Shown here: positions 35,641 to 47,488 of the stretch, piece after piece
Layout: each line of letters begins with the position of its first letter
Position numbering within the stretch: position 1 is the stretch's first letter
NCBI GenBank assembly: GCA_033239005.1
Contig: BSQZ01000036.1
Span: forward strand, 862,501-926,500
Direction: 5' to 3'
Length of the DNA stretch: 64,000 bases
From: Lamellibrachia satsuma
Lineage: Eukaryota; Annelida; Polychaeta; Sabellida; Siboglinidae
The notes under the pieces: model-generated
Seen by the model: only the letters and a program-made list of their open reading frames with translations
What the model was told of the DNA's origin: nothing
Databases searched by the model: none
Position numbers and translations under genes: made by a program

Positions 35641-36600
35641 AACAAAAAGAAGAGTAGTGGTTGGTTCTGGGTTGTTGGAAGAGTTTCCAGTTAACATCGG
35701 TTAGAGGCAAGGAAGTGACCCTTTACTTTTTATCATGGTGCTAACACTAATCAGCAGGAAGATCACCATGAAGGATGTTCTCAGGAAGTTGATGTATGCA
35801 AACGATCTAGCCGTGATAGCAGACAACAAACAAGAACTACAGGAAGTGTTGGAGGAATGAAAGGGGGTATTCAAAAGGCACGGACTGAGAATGAGCCAAA
35901 GAGCACAGAAGTGATGTGGGTTTGACATCAGAGAGAGGACTTGATCATTAGTTTGGATGATAAGGAGATCAACCAAGTGGACGGCTTTGTGTAACTTGGA
36001 GGAATGGTTAATGAGGATGGGCATTCAGAGGTAGAAATGCGATGTCGGATACAACAGGGAGCGAATGCTCGGGGAAGGGTAGAGGGTGTCATGTTGGACA
36101 GAAACATTTTGAAAAAGCTGAAAAGGAAATTCCTGAGAGTTTGCGTGACACCAGCATGCCTGTATCTGTATCTGGAGACAGTGGCGTTGACAGAACAACA
36201 ACAGCAGCTGCAAGTTTAGTTCTGGTTTCGTCGAATAATCAGAACAAAGAAGGTTGATGAAAGAAGGATGAACGACCTGAGGAAAGATGGGATGCAACAG
36301 GACAGCTGAACAGGAAGATTGTTGAGAAGCAAGGTGAGATGGGCAGGCCACATGCCACGTCGTAAAGATGGATGCAGACGAAATAGTAAAGAGAGTGGAA
36401 GCGAGAGGTGAAAAAACATCATGGATGCAAGAAAAGGGGACGCGAACAGCTAAGATCGAAAGACTGCGTGAGGTGGGATACGAAAAGATTGGGGGAAGAT
36501 GAAAGATGGAGAGGGGGTGGCCGATAGAAAAGTATGGAAAGAAACAACAGAACGAGTGGCTCGACAATATTTTACCTGACCCTAACCCATGAATAGCAGT
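35640..36600 (+). mobile_element. LINE RT 3' fragment (copy 2 of three)
   Basis: Frames in order: RVVVGSGLLEEFPVNIG, LISRKITMKDVLRKLMYAND (RT catalytic box), VDGFV then LGGMVNEDGHSEVEMRCRIQ, VEGVMLDRNILKKLKRKFLR and VCVTPACL. These are RT C-terminal landmarks of a LINE family common in aquatic animals. Many stops and frameshifts. It begins where minisatellite array 1 ends. Confidence 0.85.
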
Positions 36601-36874
36601 GAACAAAGAGGAAAAGCGCCGTTAGTTTGGTAAAAAAAAGTTATGTTTAATAAATCCAAGAATATGGTCAACATTTTCATTAACAGCTTATAAATTGCTG
36701 ATGAGAAAAAACATTTCAATGCAATATTTGCTAAATTTTAGCACCCCTCTACATACATGGTGTTTGTGTGACTATGATGCGCCATTTAGAAACCTGGTGT
36801 CTATGACAGTGACATGATTCTCTCCAGAGCCTTTTTCTCATGACACAAATATCCCACTGACTGACTTATCTCAC

Positions 36875-37072
36875 GTGTGACGAGGCTGCCATCGTTGTTG
36901 ACCATTACGCTCCACAACTGTATAGTGGACTGGAAGGTGGCGGCCACCATCCTGTTACAGTTCTCCTGGCCAGTGTTGAGCACCTTGACATTGAGGACCA
37001 CCTGATCTATCAAATCCATCAGACACGGACTAGTCCACGAAAATTGGCAGCGTGCAGAGTCCTTCATCCTGT
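36875..37072 (-). CDS. Exon 'KDSARCQFSW', copy 2 (duplicate)
   Basis: 198 bases, same length and phase (1-1) as 25814-26011, intact frame, donor GTCACAC|gtgaga. It differs at a few residues (DLIDQ for DVVDQ, VLNVK for VLNAK, NDGSLVT for NDGNLIT). Conservative changes and an intact donor suggest it may still be spliced into the product; being symmetric, it would not change the frame. Confidence 0.6.
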
Positions 37073-37694
37073 CTCACATAAACACACAAGTTACATCGAT
37101 CTGTAGATCTGCATCAATCAAACAGTTCACACATCCACACTTTGGTAGTCTGCTGTGGAAAATTACAAAATCTCCTATATGTATCTCTGTTTGAGCAAGA
37201 TGCATTTTACCATATGGTTGTACTCATATAAATGAAGTACTCTTCTTGACCACAGCATGCTCATAAAAATCCAATATCCTTTGACAAGAAGGATGTACAG
37301 TGAAAGAATAAATAAAAACTTTAAACAAATCAAACTGGTTACCAAAACATAAGCCATTACTACTCAGTGCAAATACTGATTTATTAGAACAGCTGTAAAA
37401 GTTAGTTTCTCAATCTAATGTGACATTCTCCCCTCCTCCACAATTCATCGTTACAGTTTTTGCAATGTCTGTTCCACTCATAATCCAATGAATTTGCAAG
37501 AGGACCATGAATGGCCTGCTTCCAATATGGCTATGTCTACTTATGACACCAACATGTACCAACACACAAAGTGGGGATAGGCAAGAGCGATCCGATTGAA
37601 GTGACCCTTGATATTGTTCACTCTTTGTCCACCAAAATTGTTCCTGGTTGCCGCAGCACCTGTAAAAAGACCACAAGTAACGGTATGTTTATTT

Positions 37695-37990
37695 TTACAC
37701 ATCACTGTATCCAGTCCTTGGGATTGTTCAACGTGCTTAACAGTTCACCCCATGGCTGACCTATTCATTCCAACACCTTTTGAATTTCACTGGGAAGCAT
37801 TCAGCAATGCTGCAATTACTGTGCGAAGATTTTTCGTTCACATTTCCACAGTTGTCTGTACCTGGGTACTCATTTACAGCTGAGTGAACTGTGGTAATGT
37901 GGGGGAACAAAATTGTCAAAGCTTTGATATGGCAGCAATTGGGTTTGAACCTGGGTTCCCTCAGCCGAGTCTGGCATTCTAACATTGTGT
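37695..37990 (-). mobile_element. tRNA-derived SINE, second family, full copy
   Basis: Minus strand: head with B box ggttcaaaccc (37941-37951), body with taaatgagtacccaggtaca and ttggaatgaataggtcagcc, and tail gttaagcacgttgaacaatc then aaggactgg. It is the most complete copy of the family at 26.3 and 28.6 kb. Confidence 0.78.
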
Positions 37991-38744
37991 GGTAGAAATA
38001 TCATGAATAAATATTTTTTCATATTGCGAAACATAAGGCATATTGAAAGAGATGAAACAGTCAAATTTATGAAGTTTGTAACTTCTCATGAGTACACACT
38101 GTGGAAACATCCTGCCATTTGCAGCGTATTATTCCTTCAAGACAAAGACACTAGTGAACAATAGTTGTATAGTAAATTAAGGAAGTGGTACCGGAACTTA
38201 GACTGAATATTACAATGAAAACAGTGGATTTTAGTGTTCTGGCCGTATGAAGTTTGTAAAACTCAAATGACGAGGGTCAATAGCACAACAATGCTGTATA
38301 TAATGGTGAACTTATTTAGCAAACTAACAACCATACTTTGAACAATGTTACCAAATACTACCTTACTAACCATATCTATTATATATGTAGTTATGGTAAC
38401 ATTTGGCTATGTCTACAATATAGGCCCATGCTTAGAAGTGGTCAAATCTCTGATGACAGACCATCCCTTTTGATTAAGTAGGTGACTTTCAATGAGGGGT
38501 TTCACTGTATACCCTTTACATTAATTCAAAATATTTAAAACATTCTTCCAATGTGTCACAGGCAGGATATGCATACATTCAAAGTGCAGTGATCACAAAT
38601 TGTGATGGCAGAAAGAATTATTTTTCTTACATGACTGACCTACTGCAGGAGCCAGAATTGCAGAAGTACACTGCAGCAGACAGTGAACTCAGATATCAAA
38701 GGATATTTGATTTCATGAAGAAGTCTTTGTTCATCGACACCAAA

Positions 38745-39014
38745 GCTAAATGGATATATTTAATCCACATAAAAGTACCTCTATCAATTTAGTCAACTGG
38801 ACTAAAAAATGCAATTCAAATTATAATAAGAACAAATACAAAGCAGAGTGAAGTCCTATCTAATTGCATAAAGTGAACAATAGGGGAAGAACAATATATA
38901 ATGTTGTACTCCCTTTTAGTTTCATCAACTACAGTTTTGAGCTATGGGCGGTATGGAACATTTGTGCTTGGCGAAATAGATTTGTACTTAGCAGAGACCG
39001 AAAACTACATAAAA
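38745..39014. repeat. ~270-base direct repeat, copy 1
   Basis: Nearly identical to 46165-46430 (taaatggatatatttaatcc through agcagagaccgaaaa). Part of the duplicated block. Confidence 0.9.
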
Positions 39015-39129
39015 CTGCACGTGCAGTAATGTTACAGGAACTAGTTGCCCACGCAACCAAATTACATAGTCGTTGTCCACACGCTCTCTTCATTATAGGG
39101 GCATTGTTAGCATACATTGTTAGCATACT

Positions 39130-40780
39130 TCAATATAGGGGCTGCCTGGAAAGAAATAGAGAATAACAAGGAGAGAGGAAATCAACCGGATTCAAGGATA
39201 TACACACATACGGGCAGGTGAATACAGCGGCAAAGGGAGCTGTTGTTAGGTGAGGAGAGATTGGAGCAGACGTATATAGCAAATTAGATGAGGATGGTGC
39301 AAAGAAGATGATCAAGGATATAAATGGGAAGTTAATGACAGAAAAAGAGGTAGTGCTGAAGGTCTGAGAAAGCTACTCCAAGCAGCTACTGAACAAGGAA
39401 GGAAATAACAACGATGAGGAATTACCAATGGATGTAGAGGGGAAAGAGAAGTTAACTGATATTACGGATACAGAGATGCAAACCGAGATGAAAGGGATGA
39501 AGAAGGGAAGAGCACCTGGTACCGATGATATGCATGTGGAGATGGTGATGGCAGCGGGGGAGAGTGGAATCAGCTGGACAAAGAGGCTGCTGAATACATG
39601 TATGAAGAAAGATAAAGGACCAGAGGAATTGTGAACAGAGCTAATTGTCCCAATATGGTAGAAGAAGGGAGATGTGCAATACCTTTGGAAATACGGAGGC
39701 ATCACATTTCTAAGTCACATCATATCATGAAGCTACTAGAGAGGACCCTGGATGGCAAGATCCGAAAGAGAGTAGAGCAAGAATTATGGGAAGAACAACA
39801 GCGATTCAGAAAGGGAAAATGAGGACTGATGGGATGTTTGCATTAAGACAGCTGGTAGAGAAGAGGTTTGAGATGCAAGGGAGAATGGTAGTGGGATTTG
39901 TGGACCTTCTCAGGAAGATGGTGTATGCAGATGATTTGGCCATAATAGCAGAGAGCAAACAAGAACTACAGGAAGTGTCGCAGGAATAGAAGGGGGTGTT
40001 CAAGAAGCACGGACTGAGAATGAGCCTGCGGAAGACAGAAGTGATGTGGGTTGGACACCAAAGAGAGGAGCTGACCATCATTTTGGACAGTAAGGAGATC
40101 AAGTAAGTAGACAGCTTTGTTTACCATGGATGAAAGTTTACGGAGTATAGGCATTCAGACGTAGATGTGAGACGTCGCATACAAGCGGGAGCGAATGCTT
40201 GGAGAAACGTAGGGGTCATGTTGGACTGAAACGTTTTGAAAAAGCTGAAAGGGAAATTCCTGAGTATGCGTGTTACACCGGCATGCCGGTATGATCTGGA
40301 GACAGTGGCGTTGACAGAACAGCAACAACCGCTGCTGCAAGTTTGTGAGAACAACTGGGTTCGTCGAATATAAAGAACAAAGAGGGTGGACAAAAGAAGG
40401 ATGAACGACCTGAGGAAAGAGGTTGGGATTCAATGCAGCGTAACAAGATGATTGTCGAGAAGCAATATGAGATGAACAGGCCACTTGGTAAGGATGAATG
40501 GAGGCAAACTAGCAAAGAGAGCAGAGGTGAAAAAACATCAACAATTCAGGAAAAGGGGGAGGCCACAGCAAATATAGGAGGACTGTTTGAGGCGGGATAT
40601 GAAAAGATCGGAGGAAGTTGAAAGATGGAGAGAGGGAGCGGCCTTAAGAAAAGTATGAAAAGAAACAACAGAAGTGGCTCGACAATACTTCACCTGACCC
40701 TCAACCCTGTACAGCGGTGAACAAGAAGGAAGAGCGCCATTAGCTTGGTAAATAGTTATGTTTAATAAATGCAAGGAAGT
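39130..40780 (+). mobile_element. LINE (copy 3 of three), longest, internally deleted
   Basis: Frames in order: RIQGYTHI and AGEYSGKGSC; KGMKKGRAPGTDDMHVEMVM; GISWTKRLLNTCMKKDKGPE; ELIVPIW; LERTLDGKIRKRVEQELWEE; MFALRQLVEKRFEMQGRMVV then GFVDL; then, with RT motifs A-B missing, LRKMVYADDLAIIAESKQEL (intact YADD) and GLRMSLRKTEVMWVGHQREE; later MRVTPACRY-like and RRMNDLREEVG. Frameshifts and stops throughout. The deletion between FVDL and LRK removes the first catalytic Asp, so it is dead. Confidence 0.85.
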
Positions 40781-40989
40781 GGTCAGCATTTTCATAAATA
40801 GTATATAAACTGCTTATGAGAAACAATATTTCTATACAAAGTTTGCCAAATTTTAGCATCCCTCTACAAACATGGTGTTGTGTGACTATGATGCACCATT
40901 TACACACATGGTGCCTATGACAGTGACATGATTCTCCTCAGAGCCCTTTTCTCCTAACAGACCTATCTCACTGACTGACCTATCTCTCG

Positions 40990-41105
40990 CGTGACGAGGC
41001 CGCCATCATTGCTGATCATGACGCTCCACAAATGGATGGTGGCGTGGAAGGCGGCGGTCACTATTCTGTTACAGAGATGCCAGCGTGCCGAGTCCTTCAT
41101 CCTGT
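40990..41105 (-). pseudogene. Exon 'KDSARCQFSW', copy 3 (dead)
   Basis: Starts MKDSAR, then lacks about 26 codons and resumes LCNRIVTAAFHATIHLWSVM. The donor gtgag is changed to gcgag, so it cannot be spliced as the other copies are. Confidence 0.75.
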
Positions 41106-41499
41106 GTCACACAAACAAACAAGTTACACAGAACTGATTCAATGACACAGATCACACCCACACTTTGGTATTCTGCTGAGGAAAATTACAGAATCAACCA
41201 ATTATATTTATCTCTGTTTGAGCGATACCCATTTTACCAGATGGTTGTACTCGTATATAAATGACGTATTCTTCTTGACTGCAGCATGCTTATCAAAATA
41301 AATACATCCCTTGACAAGAAGGATGAACAGGGAAAGGATAAATAACAACATCACAAAATTCAAGCAGGTTACCAAAACAAAAGCCATTACCATTCAGCAG
41401 CAATACTTATTTATTAGAAACCTATCAAAGTTTTTAATCTAATGTGACATTCTCCCCCCTCGCCACCATTCATCATTACAGTTTTTGTAATATATGTTC

Positions 41500-42000
41500 C
41501 AGTCATGAATCCTATGTATTTCCAAGAGGACCATGACTGGCTTGCTTGCAAGGCGGTTATGTTTAGTTATGTGTCACGGATTTCGGTGGTGGTCCACGCA
41601 AAACCAGGGGCGGGCCGTACTTAGATTAAGCTCAACATATGAGTGTAAGAAATTTCCACAAATGAAAAACAACACCAAAGTAATCAACATGAATATGTTT
41701 ACAATGAATCAAAATCTAACTGAAATGGTGCAAATTAAATAATAGACATCAGTGTTAATAAATTCATCACAAGCAGAAAGGCGTATTTCACACTTATAAT
41801 ACAATGTTCCGAAAACAAAAAAAAATAGTCACAGAAGCATGCCTTGTGACGCACAAAGTCAACAATACCCTTCGCGCATTCTGCTGGGTTGAGTAGAACG
41901 ATAACTGATGTGGCCGTCGGTCGCATAATCTCAGCGGCAGCAGAATACGTTCGACCGCAGTGATGTCGAGGTTGTTGTCGGCTTGACGATAGTAGGCCAG
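41500..42000. other. Unassigned spacer
   Basis: No supported gene. Confidence 0.4.
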
Positions 42001-42290
42001 ATGTCAATAGATCGTGGAGACGGCGATGTTTCATGACGACGGCTGATGCGGACGCTCTGATGTCACACACGGGGAAGACAGTTGAACGGTCAGCTTGACG
42101 TACAGTATGTCAGCCGGCAATATGTCGTGGAGACGGCTAACGTGTCGTGACGACGGCCAACGTGTCGTGACGATAGCTCGTGCGGACGCACTGGTGTCGC
42201 GCGCGCGGGGAAGGCAGTTGAACAGTCGGCTGAACGCTCTGTAAGTCGGCCGTCAACATGGAGACGACGAACGTGTCGTGGACGGTCCCA
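42000..42290. repeat. CpG-rich tandem duplication (~130-base unit)
   Basis: Two units sharing gtggagacggc, gtgcggacgc, ggggaagacagttgaac or ggggaaggcagttgaac, and gtcggc ends, with internal aacgtgtcgtgacgac repeats. Notably CpG-rich for this AT-rich area. Confidence 0.65.
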
Positions 42291-42539
42291 TTACGTTGAT
42301 ACCCCTTTTAATATAATGTACCACGCCAAAAGCGAAAACATCATGGGTACAATTATTGCATAACCTGTTCATGCCCCATGCCTAACAATAAACTTCCAAT
42401 GTGGGCTCCCACACCACACTTGGATACTATTATTCCATAACTTGTTGATGCTATCCGTCTATATACACTCTAACATTTACCTCACCATATCCAGGAAAAT
42501 AGTTCATATAATAGCAATTCGTAGAAATTCGACATTATG

Positions 42540-42740
42540 ACACCTACCTGTGTAAACACACAAAGTGGGGATAGGCAACAGCGATCCGATTGAAGTGATC
42601 CTTGATACTGTTTACTCTAGGTCCGCCAAAATTGTTTTTGGCTACCGCAACACCTGTAAAAAGACCTCAAGTAAAGGTACGTTGTTATACAGCACGCTAT
42701 CCAGTCCTTAGGATTGTTCAACGTGCTTACCATCGAGGTA
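42540..42740 (-). repeat. Duplicated segment with SINE tail
   Basis: Matches 37550-37740 (acacaaagtggggataggca, cgatccgattgaagtga) including the SINE tail (aaggactgg reversed as ccagtcctta). It is a piece of the duplicated block separated from exon copy 3. Confidence 0.75.
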
Positions 42741-43198
42741 CCGAGATTAATGGTGATAACACAAGTCAAAATACAATCGTGAGATAGGACTGCCAATCAT
42801 TAATAATCGCACGTGCCCATTAAATTATATGCGCACATAGGCTTAGGTGGTTAGTCTTGATATCGAACAAAAAATTATATCCTACTGCCATGATTTGGCA
42901 TGTACCAACTAAAAATCAGCATAACTAAATAGATTACTGTAATTGTATTTAGTCTGAAAAATAAAATGATACTCTGTAATAAATAATATATCCGTATAAC
43001 ATGGATAGGTTATATTAATAAAATACATTCATGTTGTTTATAAAGAAATATGAATAATACTGTCATAGTGCCATGGAAACTGGATACGTAGATTCACGCT
43101 ACTTGAAGGTGTGCAAGTGTGCAAGTGCCAGACAATGCTTACGTCATTTGACGCAGCAGTGTCTCGGGAATGTCCGCAGGAGTTACGTAACACAGGCG

Positions 43199-43860
43199 TC
43201 AAACACGGCGCACCTTGAAACATGCGTCCTGTTTACTTCGTACTTGATGGACAACACCCTGAGTGTCTTTGTACAAGATATTCCTATTGAAAGACCAACA
43301 GTCAGAAATCATTTCATTTTTTTCAAGTTCATACAGAAGTTCAGAACGAGTTTTCGTGAGGTCTTCATTCACAAATAAACGAAGGTTTAGACCCGAGACT
43401 GTATTGTGCTGTTTTAGGTTGATTCGAGCTCTGTATATAGCGTCCCTCCGACGTTCGCTATTTAGTGTAATAATTATAGTGCGTGGTCGCCCGCCATCCG
43501 TTTTAGGGCGGCCAATTCTGTGCGCTCGCTCAATCTCGTGAGACTGCAGGACTGGTGTTAACTTCATATGATCATTGACAATGTCTAGGATTGCATTTTC
43601 AATTTCACCAATACCTACAGATTCGGGCATTCCTTCTATTCTCAAATTGGATCTTCTAGGATATTGCTCGATGCTGTCGTTGGCCGATTCTAACAAGTCG
43701 ACTCTACTTTCAAGTGCTTTGATTTTCTCGTCCTTCTCTTTCACAGTTTGTTTTAGTTGCTCAGTCTGAGCTGCTAAGTAGTCTATTTTGTCAGCAATCT
43801 CTTGCGGGACCAGAGCTCGTTTCAATTGTTTTATAACATCACTGTCACTCAGAGTTTCAA
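43199..43860 (-). mobile_element. LINE ORF1-like protein fragment
   Basis: An open frame of over 200 codons: a coiled coil (LAAQTEQLKQTVKEKDEKIK, ALESRVDLLE) followed by RRSNLRIEGMPESVG, ILDIVNDHMKLTPVL, ERAHRIGRPKTDGGRPRTII and RRDAIYRARINLK. This coiled coil plus RRM-like arrangement is that of L1/CR1-type ORF1 RNA-binding proteins found in many invertebrate LINEs. No RT follows on this strand, so it is a fragment, but its frame is unbroken. Confidence 0.85.
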
Positions 43861-44249
43861 TAAAGGTAAGTTTTAGAAGTTCATTTCAATACCTTCAAAG
43901 CGAGTAGCCTCTGACGAGCTTTATTGGAGATGCTTGGGCGGCATGATGTCTTATTGTCGTTGGTTACACGTCTGATAGGTGTGTCAAATGTGCATGTCCA
44001 AGATGGACGTTCAATATGGCAGCACGCTGAATCTGACAGACCCATAGATTATGTGCAAATCCACCCCCATCTTAGGGTATTGTGAATGTTTATATCACCA
44101 GATTCATCGTACGGATCGTTGGAAGTTCGATGCCATTAGATAACTTCATTATTTTCCGTCGCATTTGTAACAAGAGAACATCGTCACACGAGAGCTCAAC
44201 GAAACGCGGCCTGCTCCGTCCGACGTCATGAGTCGGACCATATATAAGT

Positions 44250-44420
44250 TAACGTTTCCGCCTGATTGTATCCCTACCAATATTATCTGGACAATATCCT
44301 TATCTTTAAATACATGAACACTATTCCGGAAATACTGTTTATCAGATAAAATATATCCTGGATATTGTTCTTCTACTGCTTTATATAATAGAATGTCTGC
44401 AAATTGTCCAGTTTCTGAGG
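44250..44420 (-). pseudogene. Duplicated degenerate ORF ('EQYPGY' motif), copy 2
   Basis: GQFADILLYKAVEEQYPGYI then SDKQYFRNSVHVFKDKD in one open frame, clearer than copy 1 at 33040-33200. Unknown family. Confidence 0.5.
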
Positions 44421-44976
44421 TTTATTTTGACTGTCTTTGGACACGTATAATTGAATTACAGTTAGTAATGTATTATTTAAGCAGTCACATCAGTAAAAGA
44501 ATGAAATTTGCTGGCCCAGTAATTTGAGTTAATAAAAAAATTAAGGTGGCTCCTCGAATTTTACTATTAAATTCATGTGTCTCATGACCCTATTGTCTTA
44601 ACAACTTATGCTCCTATTGCATGCCATGATTTTGTCTATCCATTATACACTTTTGATTGGTCGATGTGTGTATAATTATTATAATTTGTATTTACAGATA
44701 TAAGAATTATTAGGAGTTGTTATTTTTTCTTAAATAAAAGCATTCCTCTTCACATAACAGGCGGATCCAGACTAACAACAAAGAGGTGCCCAGTTTTCCA
44801 ATAAAACACCAAGAATAAGAATATAGTTATCCATATTTCCACACAGACAGCACTTTCTAGAAAACAGCACAATGGAAGGTATATAAAAAAATTATTTTTT
44901 ATTACGTAACATTATATATACTAATTTACTTAAATATATAATGCTTGTAATTCAAAATCATCTCAATGTGACTTAC

Positions 44977-45100
44977 CAAAGCCGTTACTGTGGATATACT
45001 GAAGGTGTGGTTCCACGTTCTCTATGGAGATGACCTTGAATGATGCCAAGGGCATCAAGCCAGGTTGTATGCTGATCATGTCATGGAAATTAGCTGTGTC
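44977..45100 (-). pseudogene. Exon 'SIERVEPHLQ', copy 2 (5' part lost)
   Basis: Donor GGCTTTG|gtaagt and peptide DTANFHDMISIQPGLMPLAS, FKVISIENVEPHLQYIHSNG, F are close to the 3' two thirds of 33519-33674. The 5' part is diverged and the only nearby AG (cggttag at 45101) would give the wrong phase. Probably not used. Confidence 0.6.
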
Positions 45101-45719
45101 CTAACCGTATCCATCCAGACTAATATGACTTTAGCTGTAATCATAATCAATGCTTCAATTTGGATTATTTGAAAAGAAAATCAAGCTTTCTCTTGTATAT
45201 TTTATCTTAAGTTAGACAACTGTGGATATAAGAGTGCTTAAATGCTATAAAAGTGACATAGTTATCATCATTAAAAAAATTAGAACAACACGCTTTTTCA
45301 ATGCCCCTACTAATATTTCCTTATTTTCTAGCATCAGAAACATGCACACTGTGTTTTATTTATCTGTTTTGTCACTGTTATAAGGCAAAGCATGTTAATC
45401 GTGATGACAAGTAAATATCAAGCTTTAGTTAGTTTTAATTATTACTACGAATATGGGTATATCAAGGACACATTAGCTATACAGTGACCTTAATATACAA
45501 ATTTCAACAACTGCTATATTTGCAAGATATTTATGAAATACACATCACAGTTTCATTCAAAAGATGACAATTAAAATATGATGAAACAACATCCTCATAG
45601 AAATAGCGAATTGCTGGTGCAATTTTGCACATTTGCATAACTTTGCATTTGTCCATATACTTATACAAAACTATCTCCGCTGCGACCCCCTAGAGACCAC
45701 TGATTGGCTGTCACGAGGA

Positions 45720-46010
45720 GCCTTACCTGCCAGTTCTGTGTCATGGCATGTTAAATGCAGCCACCGTGTGATTTACCTGCCAGTTTGTGTCATGGCATGC
45801 CATACCCCGACCTTGCCTGTCACATTGAATGGAGCCAATGTGAGCGAAAAACTTTCCACGGTGAGAGATTTACCTGCAAGTTCTTTCATTGTATGCCACA
45901 CCCCGACCTTGCATGTCGTACTGAGAGCAGCAATCATGAGATATTTAACTGCCAGTTCAGTGTCCTGGTTTGCCACACTTTGACCTTGCCTGTCCTACTG
46001 AGTGCTGCGA
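45720..46010. repeat. ~77-base minisatellite, array 2
   Basis: Four diverged units related to 35040-35640 (ctgccagt, tgtcatggcatgcca, accccgaccttgc). Confidence 0.88.
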
Positions 46011-46164
46011 GTTGATTGCCAATGAAGAACAGGTTGTTCATGACAAAATACATCTGGAATTTGCCTGCAGAGGGGAGAGAACACTTTTATTCAGTGAAGT
46101 AGCGCGACGTTTTCACCTTACACTAAGCACAAATTTGAATAAAACAGTTGTTTATGGACCTGCT

Positions 46165-46430
46165 AAATGGATATATTTAATCCACATAAAAGTACCTCTA
46201 TCAATTTAGTCGACTGGACTACAAAATGCAATTCAAATTATAATAAGAACAAATACAAAGCAGAGCGAAGTCCTATCTAATCCCATAAAGTGAACAATAG
46301 GGGAAGAACAATCTATAATGTTGTACTCCCTTTTAGTTTCATCAACTACAGTTTTGAGCTATGGGCGGTATGAAACATTTGTGCTTGGCGAAATAGATTT
46401 GTACTTAGCAGAGACCGAAAACCACATAAT
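46165..46430. repeat. ~270-base direct repeat, copy 2
   Basis: Nearly identical to 38745-39014, with only a handful of differences. Confidence 0.9.
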
Positions 46431-46529
46431 AGCGCCCTGGTATGTGCCATGGAACTAAAGCACTGAGGTATCAAATTTAGGCAAAACTATAGTTATAATG
46501 GTGAAATCGAGGTACACAAGTCCCCTATA

Positions 46530-46880
46530 ATTTGACTATTGCAAGTCACTGCTAAACAATGTTGCTAAAAAGTACTTGGCTAAGGCCTAAGCTCGAAGGA
46601 GTACATAATTGTTTGGCATGTGTTGTAATCAAAGCCCCTCGTTTCTCAACATCACTTCCTGTACTTAAACAGCTCCACTGCCTTCTGGTTGTGTATTGAA
46701 CCAAATTAGCTACCATTATGTATTGTGCCCTTTCTACACAACAACCACCCTACTTGGTTAGTTTCTTGCATTTTTCAGATATCCCTAGGAATCTAAGATC
46801 ATCTGTGCCACAACAACTTTTTGTCCCCAAAACTAATATTGACATTGACAAATGTGTTTTCTCTACTTTGCAGCACGGGT
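46530..46880 (+). mobile_element. LINE RT C-terminal remnant
   Basis: Frames show DYCKSLLNNVAKKYLAKA, SLPVLKQLHCLLVVY (degraded LHWLPV), PYLVSFLHFSDIPRNLRSSV. These are CR1/Jockey C-terminal landmarks with stops. Heavily decayed. Confidence 0.7.
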
Positions 46881-47346
46881 CATATTGAGTCACATGCAAA
46901 TTTCCAGGTTAAAAAATAAACAATCAAAACAAGCACCATCGTACGATGAATCTGTATATTTCATCCAGTATAGCAATTATACAATGATTATTTCCTAAGT
47001 AAAAAATGTCAGCAACCAAATGTTTTGTCTAAGTGCTGAAACATTCGGTTATCTATTTCCGCTTCTGCACATATGACTTCTGTGCCAACCTGATATTTCA
47101 ACAACAAAAGGTTTCATTACAGCACCTATGAGCTTAGATTCCTGGGGACGCAGGCGCATTAAGTTCACTATATTATCATTATCACGTACCACAGTGATCT
47201 ACGAAATAATCATTAGCAATTATTTGTAGAACGTTCATCTGCATGTAGAGCTTATCAATTTATGGCAGACAATTTGCACACAAGTATTGGGACAAGCATT
47301 CTTCATGTTATTTGTCTCCAATAGTTAAAACATATTTTGAATATTC

Positions 47347-47474
<128 letters not shown>

Positions 47475-47488
47475 CTAATTAATGGATA

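Noticed and set aside
38553..38792. 79-codon plus-strand frame (SYMTDLLQEPELQKY)
   Set aside because: Peptide looks plausible, but its end lies inside the 270-base direct repeat and no family or splice context was found.
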